In this document: positions 24,024 to 34,680 of the stretch, piece after piece
Layout of the letters: each line of letters begins with the position of its first letter
Numbering within the stretch: position 1 is the first letter of the stretch
Assembly (NCBI RefSeq): GCF_001632365.1
Contig: NW_024468567.1
Coordinates: forward strand, 47,257 to 111,256
Source: Laetiporus sulphureus 93-53
Lineage: Eukaryota; Basidiomycota; Agaricomycetes; Polyporales; Laetiporaceae
Length of the DNA stretch: 64,000 nt
Direction of reading: 5' to 3'
Position numbers and translations under genes: made by a program
The notes under the pieces: generated by a model
The model's input: the letters and a program-made list of their open reading frames with translations, nothing else
Told to the model about the DNA's origin: nothing
The model's database searches: none

Positions 24024-24480
24024 TTATTGTTCTAATGAGCCAAAGCCTTTGGTGCCATGAGTGATTTGCTTGTGTATGGATCTGTTCACTTTCGATATGA
24101 TTCTGAAAGCATAACATTTGCATATGAGTTGTGCCACACAACTGCCTGTCTTGACCTCAAATGGTTCACTTATTGTGTTGACTAGCAGAACCTTGATTTT
24201 CCCTGTAAAGTCTGGATCAATTACATTTGCAGCGACATCGATTCCTTTGAGGGCTAATCTACTTTTGGAAGCCACTTGAATGTATGTCCACTTTGAAGAG
24301 TCAACTGCTAGCCCTGTTCTGACGAGTATCCTGGACTGCAGAGAAATGTTTACATTTTCAGTTGACTTAATATCTCAGCTGACAGCATTAGAGAATTCCT
24401 TGTACAGTGCTTTAGCATTTGAATTAGTGCAGTAGAAGACCATAAATTTATCTGAGTGGTCGAACATGGTGATTCTGTGT
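24024..24480 (-). pseudogene. dUTPase-like domain at the C-terminus of Gypsy Pol
   Basis: The minus frame reads VRTGLAVDSSKWTYIQVASK, then SRLALKGIDVAANVIDPDF, then TGKIKVLLVNTISEPFEV and GSCVAQLICK. These correspond to dUTPase motifs: SR(S)GLA-x-KG, GVIDxDYxG and GDRIAQLI, here with the motif-3 Gly lost (ANVID) and the last motif changed to GSCVAQLI. An upstream AKALYKEFSNAVS fits the beta-strand before motif 1, with a stop inside. dUTPases hydrolyse dUTP to dUMP and pyrophosphate, lowering uracil incorporation. The domain lies after the chromodomain, about 190 bp before the LTR. It is likely inactive. Confidence 0.7.
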
Positions 24481-24529
24481 CCTTTTCATATTCACGGCTT
24501 GGCTCTTGGAGCGTCTAAGTATGCCTTAT

Positions 24530-25985
24530 GAAATTCTTCTACAAAGCCTTTGACATTGGTGAGGTTTTTCAGTGAGTTTCATCTATTATTGCCATAGTCA
24601 TAGTCTTACCATTTTACGAGATATTGGATTTTATTATACCTAACTTGAGAGTCCAGGATCGCTTATACATACCACTCTTCCTCTCCTTCTATGATAATGG
24701 GGAAATTGGGAGGTGATGTGTGTCTGGAGACAGAGTCTTGATGGAACATGATCAGCTTAAAAGCATAAAACACAGGATGTATTTTCATGTCCACTGATAG
24801 TTGCAGCCTGAATGATACTGGTCTGATCTTTTCGAGAAATTTAAATGGCCCATAGTCATGAGTCACAAATTTCTGACTTTTGACTTTGACGTAAAGGTCT
24901 TTTTCTCGAATAAGCACTTCATTACCTACTTTGAAAGGGACATCCTGCTTTTTAAGATCAAAATATCATTTCATCTTTTAGCTGCCAACAACAAAGCTGT
25001 ACGTGCTTGTTCCTGTGCTTGATTATGGTTCTGAAATAGATGTTTCAGGAAAGGATATTGCACCTCTTCAAATGCATCTGGTGTCATTTAGAGGTGTTGA
25101 TCATGCTCAATAAAGAACGGAGACAGACTGGTTGATTCTGAAGCCTGGCAGTTGCATGCAAACTTTGCTGTAGGTAATAAGGTAGCTCAATCAGTTTGTC
25201 GATAATTGCAATACATGTGCAAATGTTGCTCCAGTATTTGATTAACTTGTTCTGTCTGTCTGTTCATTTTTGGGTGATAAACAGTTGACATTGTTAATTT
25301 AATGTGAAGTTTCTGGCAGAATTCTTGAAATAGTTTGGCTAAGAATTGTGTTTCTCAATCAGAAATGATATGTCTAGGTATTTCGTGAAGCTTGAACACT
25401 TCAGTATGAAAAATTAATGCTATCTGAGATGCTGTTACTGTGTCATCTACTGAGTAGAAGTGAGCGTGCTTGGTGAACTGATCAATGACAACTAGTATAG
25501 CTCTCTTTTTCTCTCCTCTGTAGTTTGAGCTTGGAGATAACTAGGTAATTAGATCACATGTTATCATCTTTCGTGGCCCTTCTGGTATCAGATTGAGTTG
25601 TAAAAGTCTATAGGGTTTTTGCTGACTTATCTTGTTTCTTTGACATATTACGCAACCATCAACATACTTCTTAACATCAATGGTTAGCTCTGACCACCAA
25701 TAATTTCTGCTGACTAGCTTTTGAGTCTTCCATCATCTAAAGTGTCTGACTGTAGAGATGTCATAATATAGCTTGATCAGCTCATTCTGCAGCATAGAGT
25801 CCTTCAGAACATAGACCTTTCCTATTCTGAGCAGCAATCTATGCTTGAAGTTCCACTCTTGAAGGTCTTTTCTGAACTCTCGCTTGCCAGATTTTAGTAG
25901 GTGCCAGTAACCTTTGGTCATTTTGCCATTTTGTAGTGCCAATTTCACTTGTTGCAGAAGTTGTGCATCGTCAACTTCAGAGGCA
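24530..25985 (-). pseudogene. Gypsy integrase with chromodomain
   Basis: Minus strand. The integrase zinc region is worn but keeps VDGCVICQRNK (CxxC). The core follows with MITCDLI (first Asp), IDQFTKHAHF, HIISD (second Asp, before a stop), STVYHPKMNRQTEQVNQ (Glu in QTEQ) and AKFACNCQASESTSLSPF. The GPF module reads FVTHDYGPFKFLEKI and MKIHPVFYAFKL (24917-24663). The chromodomain reads AILDSQVRYNKIQYLVKW, and after a stop YDYGNNR and KGFVEEFHKAYL. The order and motifs fit chromovirus integrases. At least eight stops are visible. Confidence 0.75.
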
Positions 25986-26999
25986 TAAGTGGTTGAAATT
26001 GCATGAATAGCAAGATATTTAGACTAAAGTAAGATTTGTCCTAAATTGTCATTGCTCACCTCCTTTTCATGATCTGGCCTCCTGGACAGAGGATCAGCAT
26101 GCATCATCGTCTTTCTGGGATGGTGACAGAGTATAAAATTAAAACAGATGAGGTAAAGGGACCAGCGAGCTTGTCATCTGATCAACATTTAAGCTTGTCA
26201 AAAATAGGTAAGAGTGAGGTGATCCGACCACATCTCAACTGGCTGAGGGTGTCCTTAAAGTACTGTCAATATGCTTCAAGGATCTGAATGATGACTAGCA
26301 TCTCTTTGTCATAAATTTTATAGTTTTGCTCATGTTCATTCAGTGATTTAGAGTGGTAAGCAACAGAATGCCAGAGCTCGTCCTCTTCCAACTGCTCTAG
26401 AACTGCACCTGTTGCAAAGTTCGAGGTGACCATTTCTAGTCTGAAGGGACAGATGGCATTGAGGAGGGCTAAAATGAGGACTGAAGTAAATGCAGTCTTG
26501 AGGACCTTAAAAGCCTTTTGTTGAGGTTCTTCCCATTTTCAGGGTGCATCTTTGCATGTTAAAAGAGTCAAGAGTCAGGTTATCGAGCTGAAATTCTTGA
26601 TGAATCATCAATCAAAATTTGTCAGACCAAGGAATGCTTGCACTTGCTTGACCTTGGTAGGCATAGCCACTTGAAAACACTATTTACCTTTACTGTGTCC
26701 ATCTGTATTGACCCTTTAGAGATTATGAGTCCAAGAAACTTGACAAAAGTGGTCGCAAAATGACACTTTTCAGGTGTTACAAACAGATCATTATCTCTAG
26801 TCACTGAAGGACCTCCTGAGTTAAGCGGGTGTGTTCTTCTTGATTATCAGTAAAAATGATTATGTCATCTACATAGCCTGTCACCTTTTCTATGTGAATG
26901 AGATCTTTTAATATGTCATTCATCATCGCCTGGAAGGTACTAGGAGCATTACAGAATCTGAAGTACATAACAATTGGTTCAAATAAACCTCAGTGGGTT
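25986..26999 (-). pseudogene. Gypsy reverse transcriptase (C-terminal part) and RNase H
   Basis: Minus strand from the mariner edge: GLFEPIVMYFRFCNAPSTFQ, AMMNDILKDLIHIEKV, then the catalytic GYVDDIIIF (YVDD at 26864-26875). RNase H follows with SNFATGAVLEQLEEDELW and VAYHSKSLNEHEQNYKIYDK then EMLVII, and the connector MHADPLSRRPDHEKEV. The first RNase H Asp (expected TSDFATG) reads Asn. The RT palm segments before GLFEP are missing, as is any protease. Frameshifts and stops are present after YVDD. Confidence 0.8.
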
Positions 27000-27000
27000 A

Positions 27001-27210
27001 CAGTGAGCCACAAAACTGTTGCAACAGTTGCATTGTTTGGGTTATATCTCAGAAACAAAAATAGCTAAATATGTAAACATATATAATCTTTAAAAGTCTA
27101 TGATATGAGCTTTCAAATGGCACTTGAATAAAGTAAATCGGCCTACTGGTTAGTGAGATATAACGTATTCTTTACAAAAGATGCATTGCAACAGTTTTGT
27201 GGCTGACAAT
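27001..27210. repeat. Mariner terminal repeat, left
   Basis: It begins AGCCACAAAACTGTTGCAAC and ends with the inverted GTTGCAACAG-type block followed by TTTTGTGGCTGACA. The central part includes GAGCTTTCAAATGGCACTTG, found inverted in the right repeat. Confidence 0.85.
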
Positions 27211-27239
27211 TTTAGATATAAAAATTCTCAACTTCAGTA

Positions 27240-28240
27240 CTTTGTGTACCCTTCCTTTGCCCTCAACACAGCTCTAACCCTGTCTGGCATACTATTGATT
27301 AAGTTCTGACAGACAGAAGACTTCAATACCATTCTATTCCTTCTGTACCCTCTTACAAAGTTCTGCAATTCCTCCAGGTGCATTTTCATATGCTGCCAGC
27401 CTTCTTTTGAGATGGTGCCAGAGGTGTTCTATGGGTTGAGGTCTGGAGACTGTGCAGGCCATACCATAGTCTCAAACTCATGCTCCTCTAGCCACTTCCT
27501 GGCTTTCTTGCCAGCGTGCTTGGGGTCATTGTCTTGCTAAAATACCACATCCTCCATTCCTCTATGCTATTCTGAAGTTCATCCTCCAGAACAGAAACAT
27601 AAAGGTCAGCATCCATCTTGCCATCGATTTTGCAGGCATATCCAATTCCTTCCCAGCCCATACACCCCCACATCATGAAGCTTCCTCCTCCAAACTTGAG
27701 TGTCCCTTCTACCAGCCTATCACTGAGTTCCTTCTCTGGCTTCTTCCATGCCCATTTCCTCCCATCTGACCCTAACCTGTTAATTTTCATTCCATCTGAC
27801 CATATAACCCTCTTCTAGTCCTTTACAGTCCAGTGCTGATGGCTAACAGCAAAGTCCAGTCTTTACCTCTTATCATGCTTAGAGAGAAGGGGACATTTAT
27901 GCTTGACCACAGCCTTCAGACCAGTGCTTTTGAGCTTTCTACACATAGTCTCCACATGAAGGGCTGGTTGACAACATCTTGGAGAAGTTTGGTCACTTCG
28001 ACAGCAGTATCTGCCTGTTCAGCAGTAAGAAGGGGAGTAGCATGGTGAATGATTCCAGGATTAAGCTTTGTAGACCTCCACCAGATGTAGGCATGTTAGA
28101 ATGATGCTCAGAGCAATGCTGAACACAATGGAGTAACGGACTGCAGTCAGATGAGCAATCTGTCTGACAGAATGACCTTGATCATGATGGTTGTGTTGAA
28201 GTTGAACAGTCTATTGAGTGTTGATCAACTCATGTAGAAG
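27240..28240 (-). pseudogene. Tc1-type DDE transposase
   Basis: The minus strand N-terminus shows HHDQGHSVRQIAHLTA, a helix-turn-helix fragment. The catalytic domain starts at VIWSDGMKINRLGSDGRKW (first Asp; the usual Glu of SDETK reads Gly), then KFGGGSFMMWGCMGW, QDNDPKHAGKKARKWLEEH (second Asp) and VWPAQSPDLNP. One base is lost before IEHLWHHLKRRLA, which carries the Glu. Stops include WTVKD-TAG-KR, where a Trp codon seems to have become TAG. Dead copy. Confidence 0.85.
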
Positions 28241-28321
28241 TTCAACAAAGATCACATGATCCAAACTTTAAACTTAAAGCAAACAAACTTCTGCAAGGAG
28301 GTATTTTTGTCTTCAGAAGTG

Positions 28322-28536
28322 TCAGCCACAAAACTGTTGCAATGCATCTTTTGTAAAGAATATTTTGTATCTCACCAAGCAGTGGGCCAATTTACTTTAT
28401 CCAAGTGCCATTTGAAAGCTCATATCATAGGCTTTCTAATAATATATATGTTTGCATATTTAGCTATTTTCATTCCTGAGATATAAGCCAAACGATGTAA
28501 CTGTTGCAAACATTGCAACAGTTTTGTGGCTCACTG
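28322..28536. repeat. Mariner terminal repeat, right
   Basis: It is the inverted counterpart of 27001-27210, starting GTCAGCCACAAAACTG and ending TTTTGTGGCTCACTG. It differs by scattered substitutions and small indels, so the insertion is not recent. Confidence 0.85.
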
Positions 28537-28539
28537 TAA

Positions 28540-29570
28540 CTTGTTTATTAGCCATCAATCTTGGAGGAAAGTTCATGTGCTTGTGTCCATTGCATTAGGA
28601 TTCTTTGAGATGGCCAGCTTTGATGCAGAGGTCTGTCCAGTTAGTTTGAAACCTGAGATCTGCTGTTGATGTTTGATCTCGATCTCGAGATAAAACTTGA
28701 GATAGTCCATCCATGTGGTGGGCATCCTTGTAGATTTCAAAGTTTCTGTGACTGACATAACCATTTGAATGTGAGCTGACCATTGATTCCTAATTTTGAC
28801 GATCAAACCTTGATCAGAATAGCCAGATTCAGGTGCATAAGGCCCTGAACTGTTCGGCGAAGTGATCATTGTCTTGTGGCAGATTGTGCAGTGTGACTCT
28901 GGCATTGCCTGTGCCATGCGCTTAGAGTCAAGCATCTTATAAGTCATCTCCAGTCCTCTGTCTATGTGCCAACTGGTTGTCTGGTGGAGAGCTTGATTGT
29001 GTACTCTTTCATATATAGAGCAGCTCCTCCTTCCAGATACGCATTGGCTTGCCAGATTTTGTCCTTGTCGTTGATGAAACTGTTGTAGTCGAGCCAGATT
29101 TGAAGGTTCATGAACCAAGTCTCGAAGTTTTCTGATGATTTTCTCTCTGAATATTTCAGAGGGTCTGGGAGCTTAATTCTGTTGGGCACTTGAGCTGATT
29201 AATCAGCCGATTGTGAGATACCTGGAGGTGCATTGATGATAGTATTGTTGAGCTGAGTTTTCAGCCCAACAATGTAAATTGTGGTCTTCTCCTAAGCCTC
29301 TTTCAGGGAGACCATGTTGGCATAAAGAGCATCTGTCTGGCCCTTTATTTACCTCATTGTTGTAGTCCTCGAAGTCTTTGTGTACTGATTGTGCTTCAAG
29401 AACTACGTTATTGTTCATCTTAATAAGCCTCTCGATATCCGCTAAGAGGCTGCCGATCTGGGCTCCTGTGACTTTTAGCTGCTTGTGGTGATCTGCTGCA
29501 TAGTCATGTGGATATATGTGGGCCATGACCTCTTCTGCTAACTGCTCGACCATTCACATTCCACATTCAT
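28540..29570 (-). pseudogene. Gypsy gag-like region
   Basis: The minus frame at 29189-28962 reads IKLPDPLKYSERKSSENF and ETWFMNLQIWLDYNSFI, then QANAYLEGGAALYMKEY. This is the capsid pattern of chromovirus Gag (KLPDPxxY, W, DD/DK...QANAYLxGGAxxY). Upstream, 29553-29203 (VMAHIYPHDYAADHHKQL, LLADIERLIKMNNNVV) is a helical N-terminal part. Downstream, LESHC/PESHCTICHKTMIT and SKRMAQAMP remain. No CCHC knuckle was seen. The mariner starts 4 bp past the last readable part. Confidence 0.6.
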
Positions 29571-29576
29571 TTCAAG

Positions 29577-30740
29577 TCATAGAGCCTCATAAGCCTCTAC
29601 TACATCTTGCATGATGACTGAGCGAATGACATTGAGTGCCCATTTCTTTATGTCATGAGGAATGGAGGGTGACACAGCGGTGTTGGCAGCATCATTCACA
29701 GTATCATAAGTATCCCCTGCCATTCCCATATTCAAGAGGTTGTGAATTCTGGCAGGGTGGTTGATGAGAGGTTTCATACAACCCCAGATGCCCTGAGCAT
29801 ACTGTCTGTTGGCTGCTGTTCAGGGGTACAGCTTGCTCCACTTCAGATGATGAGGAACTGGCCTGACTCCTTCAGAGATCTGTCGGTTCATCCGAGGTTG
29901 TATTGAAATATTGGTATCAATTTGATAGATAGAAGGAAGGATGATGATGATGCTTGTGTTGTTCCTCCTCAGGTTAGGTTAGATATTCTTCTGTCTCTGA
30001 TTTTGGGTCATGTAGAACTCACAGTGGAGCGTAGATAAATTCGTGGTCAATGCAGACAGTGTAATGATATAGCATGAAAGAGGTTCGTGCTACGAGGGGT
30101 TGATAAATAAAATAGCCTGTACAGGTGACGTGCAAGATGTTTCTGAAGTAAGTGTCAAGGAAGACTGGGTTCAATGATGTAGTTATCAAAAATGAAACTG
30201 ATCTGATAGCATGGCATTCACATGATACAAATGTAGTCCTAGTACGGTCAATAGCACCTTTTCTTTTCAAACTTCACAAGGTCCTTTCCTACTTGCTCCT
30301 GCTTCTTATTGATCCTCTTGAATGAGATCTTCCTTAATCTTACACAAAGCTTGATGGTGATGCACCTATCGATGAATGTAAAGTTATCACCTCATCCAAT
30401 GTGCTTGTTGAGCACTCCTAAATGCTGAATCATTATGTCTCAGCACTTTATTTGCTCCTCAGTGAACTTGGCAGTGATATGCGGCTGCTGCAACACTTTG
30501 TATCGCTGAATGGTAGCATATACAGTAGGTGCAATGTTCTCAGAGGGTGTTCCTTTGAGATTCTCGTGGATTCCTTGCAGGTGATACCTCTTTGAAAGAG
30601 CGAAGTTTAGGACGTCGATGGCAGGAAATGTAGCATATAAATGAGAGAGAAGAAGTGAATCACGGGAGTTGAGCGTGTCAGATGCCTTTAAGCCAAGTGC
30701 TGACCTTGAGCTGCTTGCGATGCTCGACGATGCATCCTAG
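29577..30740 (-). pseudogene. Leader or N-terminal coding region of the Gypsy element
   Basis: A minus frame without ATG, from about 30736, reads GLKASDTLNSRDSLLLSHL, YATFPAIDVLNFALSKRYHL, QGIHENLKGTPSENIAPTVY and ITAKFTEEQIKC before TGA (probably TGG Trp in the ancestor). It then reads DIMIQHLGVLNKHIG, and after a shift 30270-30019 (SLNPVFLDTYFRNILHV). A last piece is 29777-29577 (MKPLINHPARIHNLLNMG). It lies between the candidate 5' LTR and gag, so it is either an extended Gag N-terminus or an unrelated gene caught inside. The family is not recognised. Confidence 0.4.
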
Positions 30741-31049
30741 AGAAAACACTTCTTTTTGCTAAGCTCAGATTGCTCTGAGTCAGGAGATTGAGTAGTGAGC
30801 ATGTAGAGTATAGAGATATCATCTGTTGGGCAGTACGATGCTGTTATGTACTTGAAGAACTTTCCGGTCGATGCAGTGCTGTTCTTTTTGAAGGAAGGGA
30901 GCAGCTTGAGTGATAGAGATGCAGAGAAATGATATGAAGGATGTAATTTGAAAAGAGCCCTGCCCTAAGCAGAAGTTTCTCTGGGCGAAAATGTGCGACA
31001 ACCAGTGTCAGACACTTGGTTGGGGTGTAGAAGATCAGTATTATTCTAA

Positions 31050-31453
31050 TGTCACAGCATGTCGATGATAAAGATAGACAACTCAAAATAAGAGTCTCCG
31101 GGTAAAAGCCAACAGTGACGAGCTATGGTAATACGACATGCTCACTGATGAGGTCACAGTTTCAGCCGCAGAGTAAGACTTACTGACGAGGTAAGGGGCG
31201 CTATCACAAGTAGCACACTGAGAGTATCTGGTAAGACCCCTCTGTAATGCTAGTGCTGGACGAAGGAGAATAACACTGAAGATCTCTCTTCGTCTTTTCT
31301 GATTCTTATATGCATGATTGCTAGACTACTGAACAGTGCTGCAATTATATGACTTATCTTGATTGTCCTAATTGGCTGCCTAATAATAACCCACAGAGAT
31401 GGAGCTCCTCCTGAGCATGCAACATGATCATAGCAATTGCAACATATGATCCA
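31050..31453 (-). repeat. LTR, right copy (5' LTR of the minus-strand element)
   Basis: It starts TGTCACAGCATGTCGATGAT and ends near ATATGATCCA. It matches the left LTR in order and orientation but is about 60 bp shorter. CpG content is somewhat higher than in the left copy. Confidence 0.7.
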
Positions 31454-31455
31454 TT

Positions 31456-32640
31456 TGTTGTCTGAAAAATTGACTGCACCACTGTCCAAGCATCGAGATT
31501 GCACCACTGCTTTGGCTCCATCCTCAATATTCTAGTCTTTTCAGCATAGCCACGTGCCTGAATCTAGTTGACACCATGCTGATGCCGTTGTTGAAAGTGC
31601 CTCAACCCACCCTTCATTAAGAGGCAGAAGTTGAGTGGCAGATCCCATGAGAATTATCAATGTAGTGTCTGAGGCCCTTAGCAATATATACTCTTGGAAA
31701 GTTGTTCGCTTAAGAAGGGTGCATTCAAACATCATATGCTCATCTCATGGACAGGGGTTCGAGTGGAAAAGCTGTAAGACACTTTTTCGGTCAAAGGAGA
31801 AGCCTTTAAGAGTGAATGCCGAGACGTCTCCAGCAGCGATGTCAATTTGGTGCATACATGTAAGTGAATACATACACATTCAAGCTATACACATTCAAGC
31901 TATATAAAGTCTACATACCTTCCTGATACATAGCAAGCATCTCAGCTGCCTTGCACCAATGAATGCACAATCAGCTTGCCTGCAGCCCTCTGCAGGGCCC
32001 TTGATAACCTCAGTTAGGACAGATATGGCATGCTTGCTATATGTGTCGAATTCAGGGAGTACAAAGGCTCGGGTCAGAAAGAATATCCGGAGCGCTCGTA
32101 CAAAAGTTGAAGAAATTGTCTCATCTGACTAGCTCTGTGCAGCTCTCCCTGATGAGCAGATCATTCGACATAGCAACAGCTCAATGCCTGGACCAATCAG
32201 AATGAGCTATTCTCGGCAAATATTCAGGCACTTACTGTGTTCATGTATACCGGCCCCCTCCATGGTCATACGCAATTAGTTGAGATGCAATTGATATCAG
32301 GATAGAATCAGTGTATCCCACCGGTTTGAGGTCGAACACACTACCAAATGCGATCTCAGTGTCAGCACCTGAACAGTGATAGTTTTCACGAGTGATTTGT
32401 CAGCATCAACATCAGCCAGCATAGCAGGGCAACCAGAATGTCTCTATTGAGCAATGTAGTGATGGATGTGTAAATGAAACATGCTGATGTTCAATGTCTT
32501 TGTCTGTATACATTGCCCTCCGTAATGATTTGATCACCTTGAGCGTCGTTCTGTCTTGGATAGCAACGATGCTTGCAGACAAATGAGGGCGAAAATGAAT
32601 TATGATGAGTGCTTTTATTCCTACAGATCGTTCTTCGTTC
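31456..32640 (-). pseudogene. Spliced protein-coding pseudogene, unrecognised
   Basis: Minus-strand exons in order: IIIHFRPHLSASIVAIQDRT and TLKVIKSLRRAMYTDKDI; GCPAMLADVDADKSLVKTI; DTEIAFGSVFDLKPVGYTDS and ILISIASQLIAYDHGGG; TFVRALRIFFLTRAFVLPEF and DTYSKHAISVLTEVIKGPA; CIHWCKAAEMLAMYQE. An intron with donor GTATGT (about 31918) contains two tandem 15-bp repeats. The last exon reads DIAAGDVSAFTLKGFSFDRK, LLRASDTTLIILMGSATQLL and AWCQLDSGTWLC, and ends at the LTR edge (NLDAWTVVQSIFQTT). CpG is better preserved here. I see at least three stops and two frameshifts. The family is not recognised. Confidence 0.5.
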
Positions 32641-34365
32641 TTCTATCTTCTCTGAGCTGAGCAGGAATGGTCTGTCGAGATGAGCTCACGCATCTAACGT
32701 TCTGAGATTCAGAACAGGCACAAGAAGATGCCCAGGTGATGTGTAGGTTTCTGCAGATGTACAGGATTTGAAGATCATTGATAAAATTGCAAGTATATGC
32801 TGTGGGTCTGACCAAAGAGGACATGAATAAGCCTCAGGTGGGGTTCACCTGCTACTGTACATTCTGTGGATGAGTGCTCAGTGCTAGATTGGTATCTCCT
32901 GTCTGGTGAAAAAATGCGTACATCTTTGGTTATATATAGGATGTAGTGGTGAGCTGAAGATAGGCAATCCATGCAATTTCGTAAGCTTGACAATAAAGAT
33001 GTACACTTGGATGTTCCACTCATCATTATATGCGCGTGTATAGCTGAATCTTGCAGTCAAGGCCAAAAAGAGGTGCAACCAGAAGAGCCTTATTGGCCTT
33101 ACGTTTAACACTATCAGTGTCAGATATGGTGTCCTGCAAGTTTGGAATATAAAATAGAACTATTGACATGTGTTGTAGCGATGTTATTATCATGGTACAA
33201 ACAGTAAGTCATTATAGACATTGTCTGTGAGCATACATTAAGATAGCTTCGTTCAGGCATGAGATACTCGTATGTCAAGCTGGTGTTTTATTCGAATAAA
33301 GTAATCCACAGGCTCACGAGTGTGACTTGATTACCAACTCAATCGAGGCTGTGTGTTGATTTTCATTATCAGCATACTATTGTGCTCATTATTTGCACAG
33401 GTTACAATGATGCATACATCCTCCCTAATATGCTTCGGGAAAGCTAAACTGGCATCCTAGACAATACTATGACAAAAACATCTCGATCCCCGAGGGTAGT
33501 ATAAATAAAATCCATGTCATGAGGGCGTTTAGGTTAGATACATGCCTAGAACAGTCGTGACTACCACTTCTATAACATTTACTGTCCTTGCGAGCTGAAA
33601 AGAAATTGAGTATCAAAAAGACCAGTTGTACATTGACTTTATGCTTTCAATAAACTGGCTTATCTGTTTGACATCTCGAAGAATGATTTGAACAATTCAA
33701 TGAGATAATTTCAGTACATGTTTTATGTGGTTATGATTTAGACAACTTAATACAGACATTTTAAACGAATGTTATACATCTTCCGATCCATTTACACAAA
33801 ATATGTCAAATTGAACATGATTCAACTCTATCTGAAACCAAGGATGCATTGGATTAAAATTAGTCAAACTTCTGGAAATTGAACAAGGAGTGGATATCGC
33901 AGAACTGTCTGACGGCGCTCGGCTTACAAGTTTAAAGGTTCGCAAAGGGGGTATTTAGATTTAACAATGTTAGTATATGACTAGTACTTAATCCCTTCCA
34001 AGTTTCTTCCCAAACCATTGTTTTTTCAAAAGTGCCAGAATTTATGGCCATATAGGTTTCAGCATGATCCTTTTTAAATATCACCAGAAGTTCCACCAAA
34101 CCAGTCCCCAACTCCTGTGCTCACTTAATGAGATGAGTCTTGTGAATGGAAGATCCCTCTCTTATCAGGATCATTCACATTCTGACTTTCTCCATGGCTA
34201 TTCTCAGCTTTTCAGCTCCTGCATGGCATAATAGATATGTTCGCCCTTTGCCTTCAAACACATGATAGCCTGCATTGCTGAAGCTTGCAGATGTGGCCAG
34301 CCTTTGTTGCAGAATAGTGCTGCCGGCTGTTGCTAAAATGACTCAATACTAAGTATTGGAAGCAT
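32641..34365. other. No definite gene; CpG retained
   Basis: Minus frame 33111-32884 could be an upstream exon of the neighbouring pseudogene. The rest (33120-34365) has no motif. CpG is less depleted than in the repeat blocks, suggesting single-copy host sequence. Confidence 0.3.
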
Positions 34366-34427
34366 ATGTGGTTTATTTACCTTCACATATTCTTGCATAG
34401 TCTCCGAGCACTCATCAATTTGCGCAC

Positions 34428-34680
34428 CATGGTCAGTACTCCGGGTCAATCTGGACTGCTCAATCAGGCCTTCAAGAAAATGGTACGGTCTCTCGCGACT
34501 ACAAAGAGTTGGTTTAACGACTATTCACATCAGCTCATTTTGTTTTGCAGGACTTCGCAGCTTTGAGAAGTCCTCACAAGGTATACTTCTGCACTTTTTT
34601 GACAACAGCTCACCTTGCACACCATCATTTTATCTATATTAAAGTTTGGGAGTGAGCATCAGGTAAAGACATTCCCGCCT
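34428..34680 (+). CDS. Start of a small spliced gene (truncated), unrecognised
   Basis: ATG at 34428 opens MVSTPGQSGLLNQAFKKM. A canonical intron (GTACGG...TTTTGCAG, about 34482-34551) follows, then DFAALRSPHK, then a second donor (GTATAC) with a T-rich tract and a candidate acceptor ATTAAAG near 34645. The exon-intron sizes are typical of basidiomycetes and the exons have no stop. Nothing recognisable follows; downstream sequence leads to the truncated Helitron at about 35296. It may be the surviving 5' end of a host gene. Function is unknown. Confidence 0.35.

Larger units (their letters stand above)
27001..28536 (-). mobile_element. Tc1/mariner element inserted in Gypsy, TA target duplication
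   Basis: Ends are CAGTGAGCCACAAAACTGTT and its reverse complement, each flanked by TA (26999-27000 and 28537-28538), giving a 1536-bp element. Terminal inverted repeats are long, about 210 bp. Each is itself a foldback, since its inner edge repeats the tip motif in reverse (TTGCAACAGTTTTGTGGC at about 27188-27205). The internal transposase is on the minus strand and dead. Confidence 0.9.
23363..31453 (-). mobile_element. Ty3/Gypsy chromodomain retrotransposon (dead, nested mariner)
   Basis: Two similar direct flanks (23363-23829 and 31050-31453) act as candidate LTRs. Between them on the minus strand lie a gag-like region, reverse transcriptase, RNase H, integrase, chromodomain and dUTPase, in that order. 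A protease is not seen, and the first part of reverse transcriptase is missing at the mariner insertion. All frames carry stops and shifts. A convincing target-site duplication and primer-binding site were not found, so the exact ends are provisional. The chromodomain places it among chromoviruses. Confidence 0.75.

Noticed and set aside
31740..31775. tRNA gene suggested by GGTTCGAGT
   Set aside because: No A box or cloverleaf can be built around it; the site lies inside a minus-strand exon.
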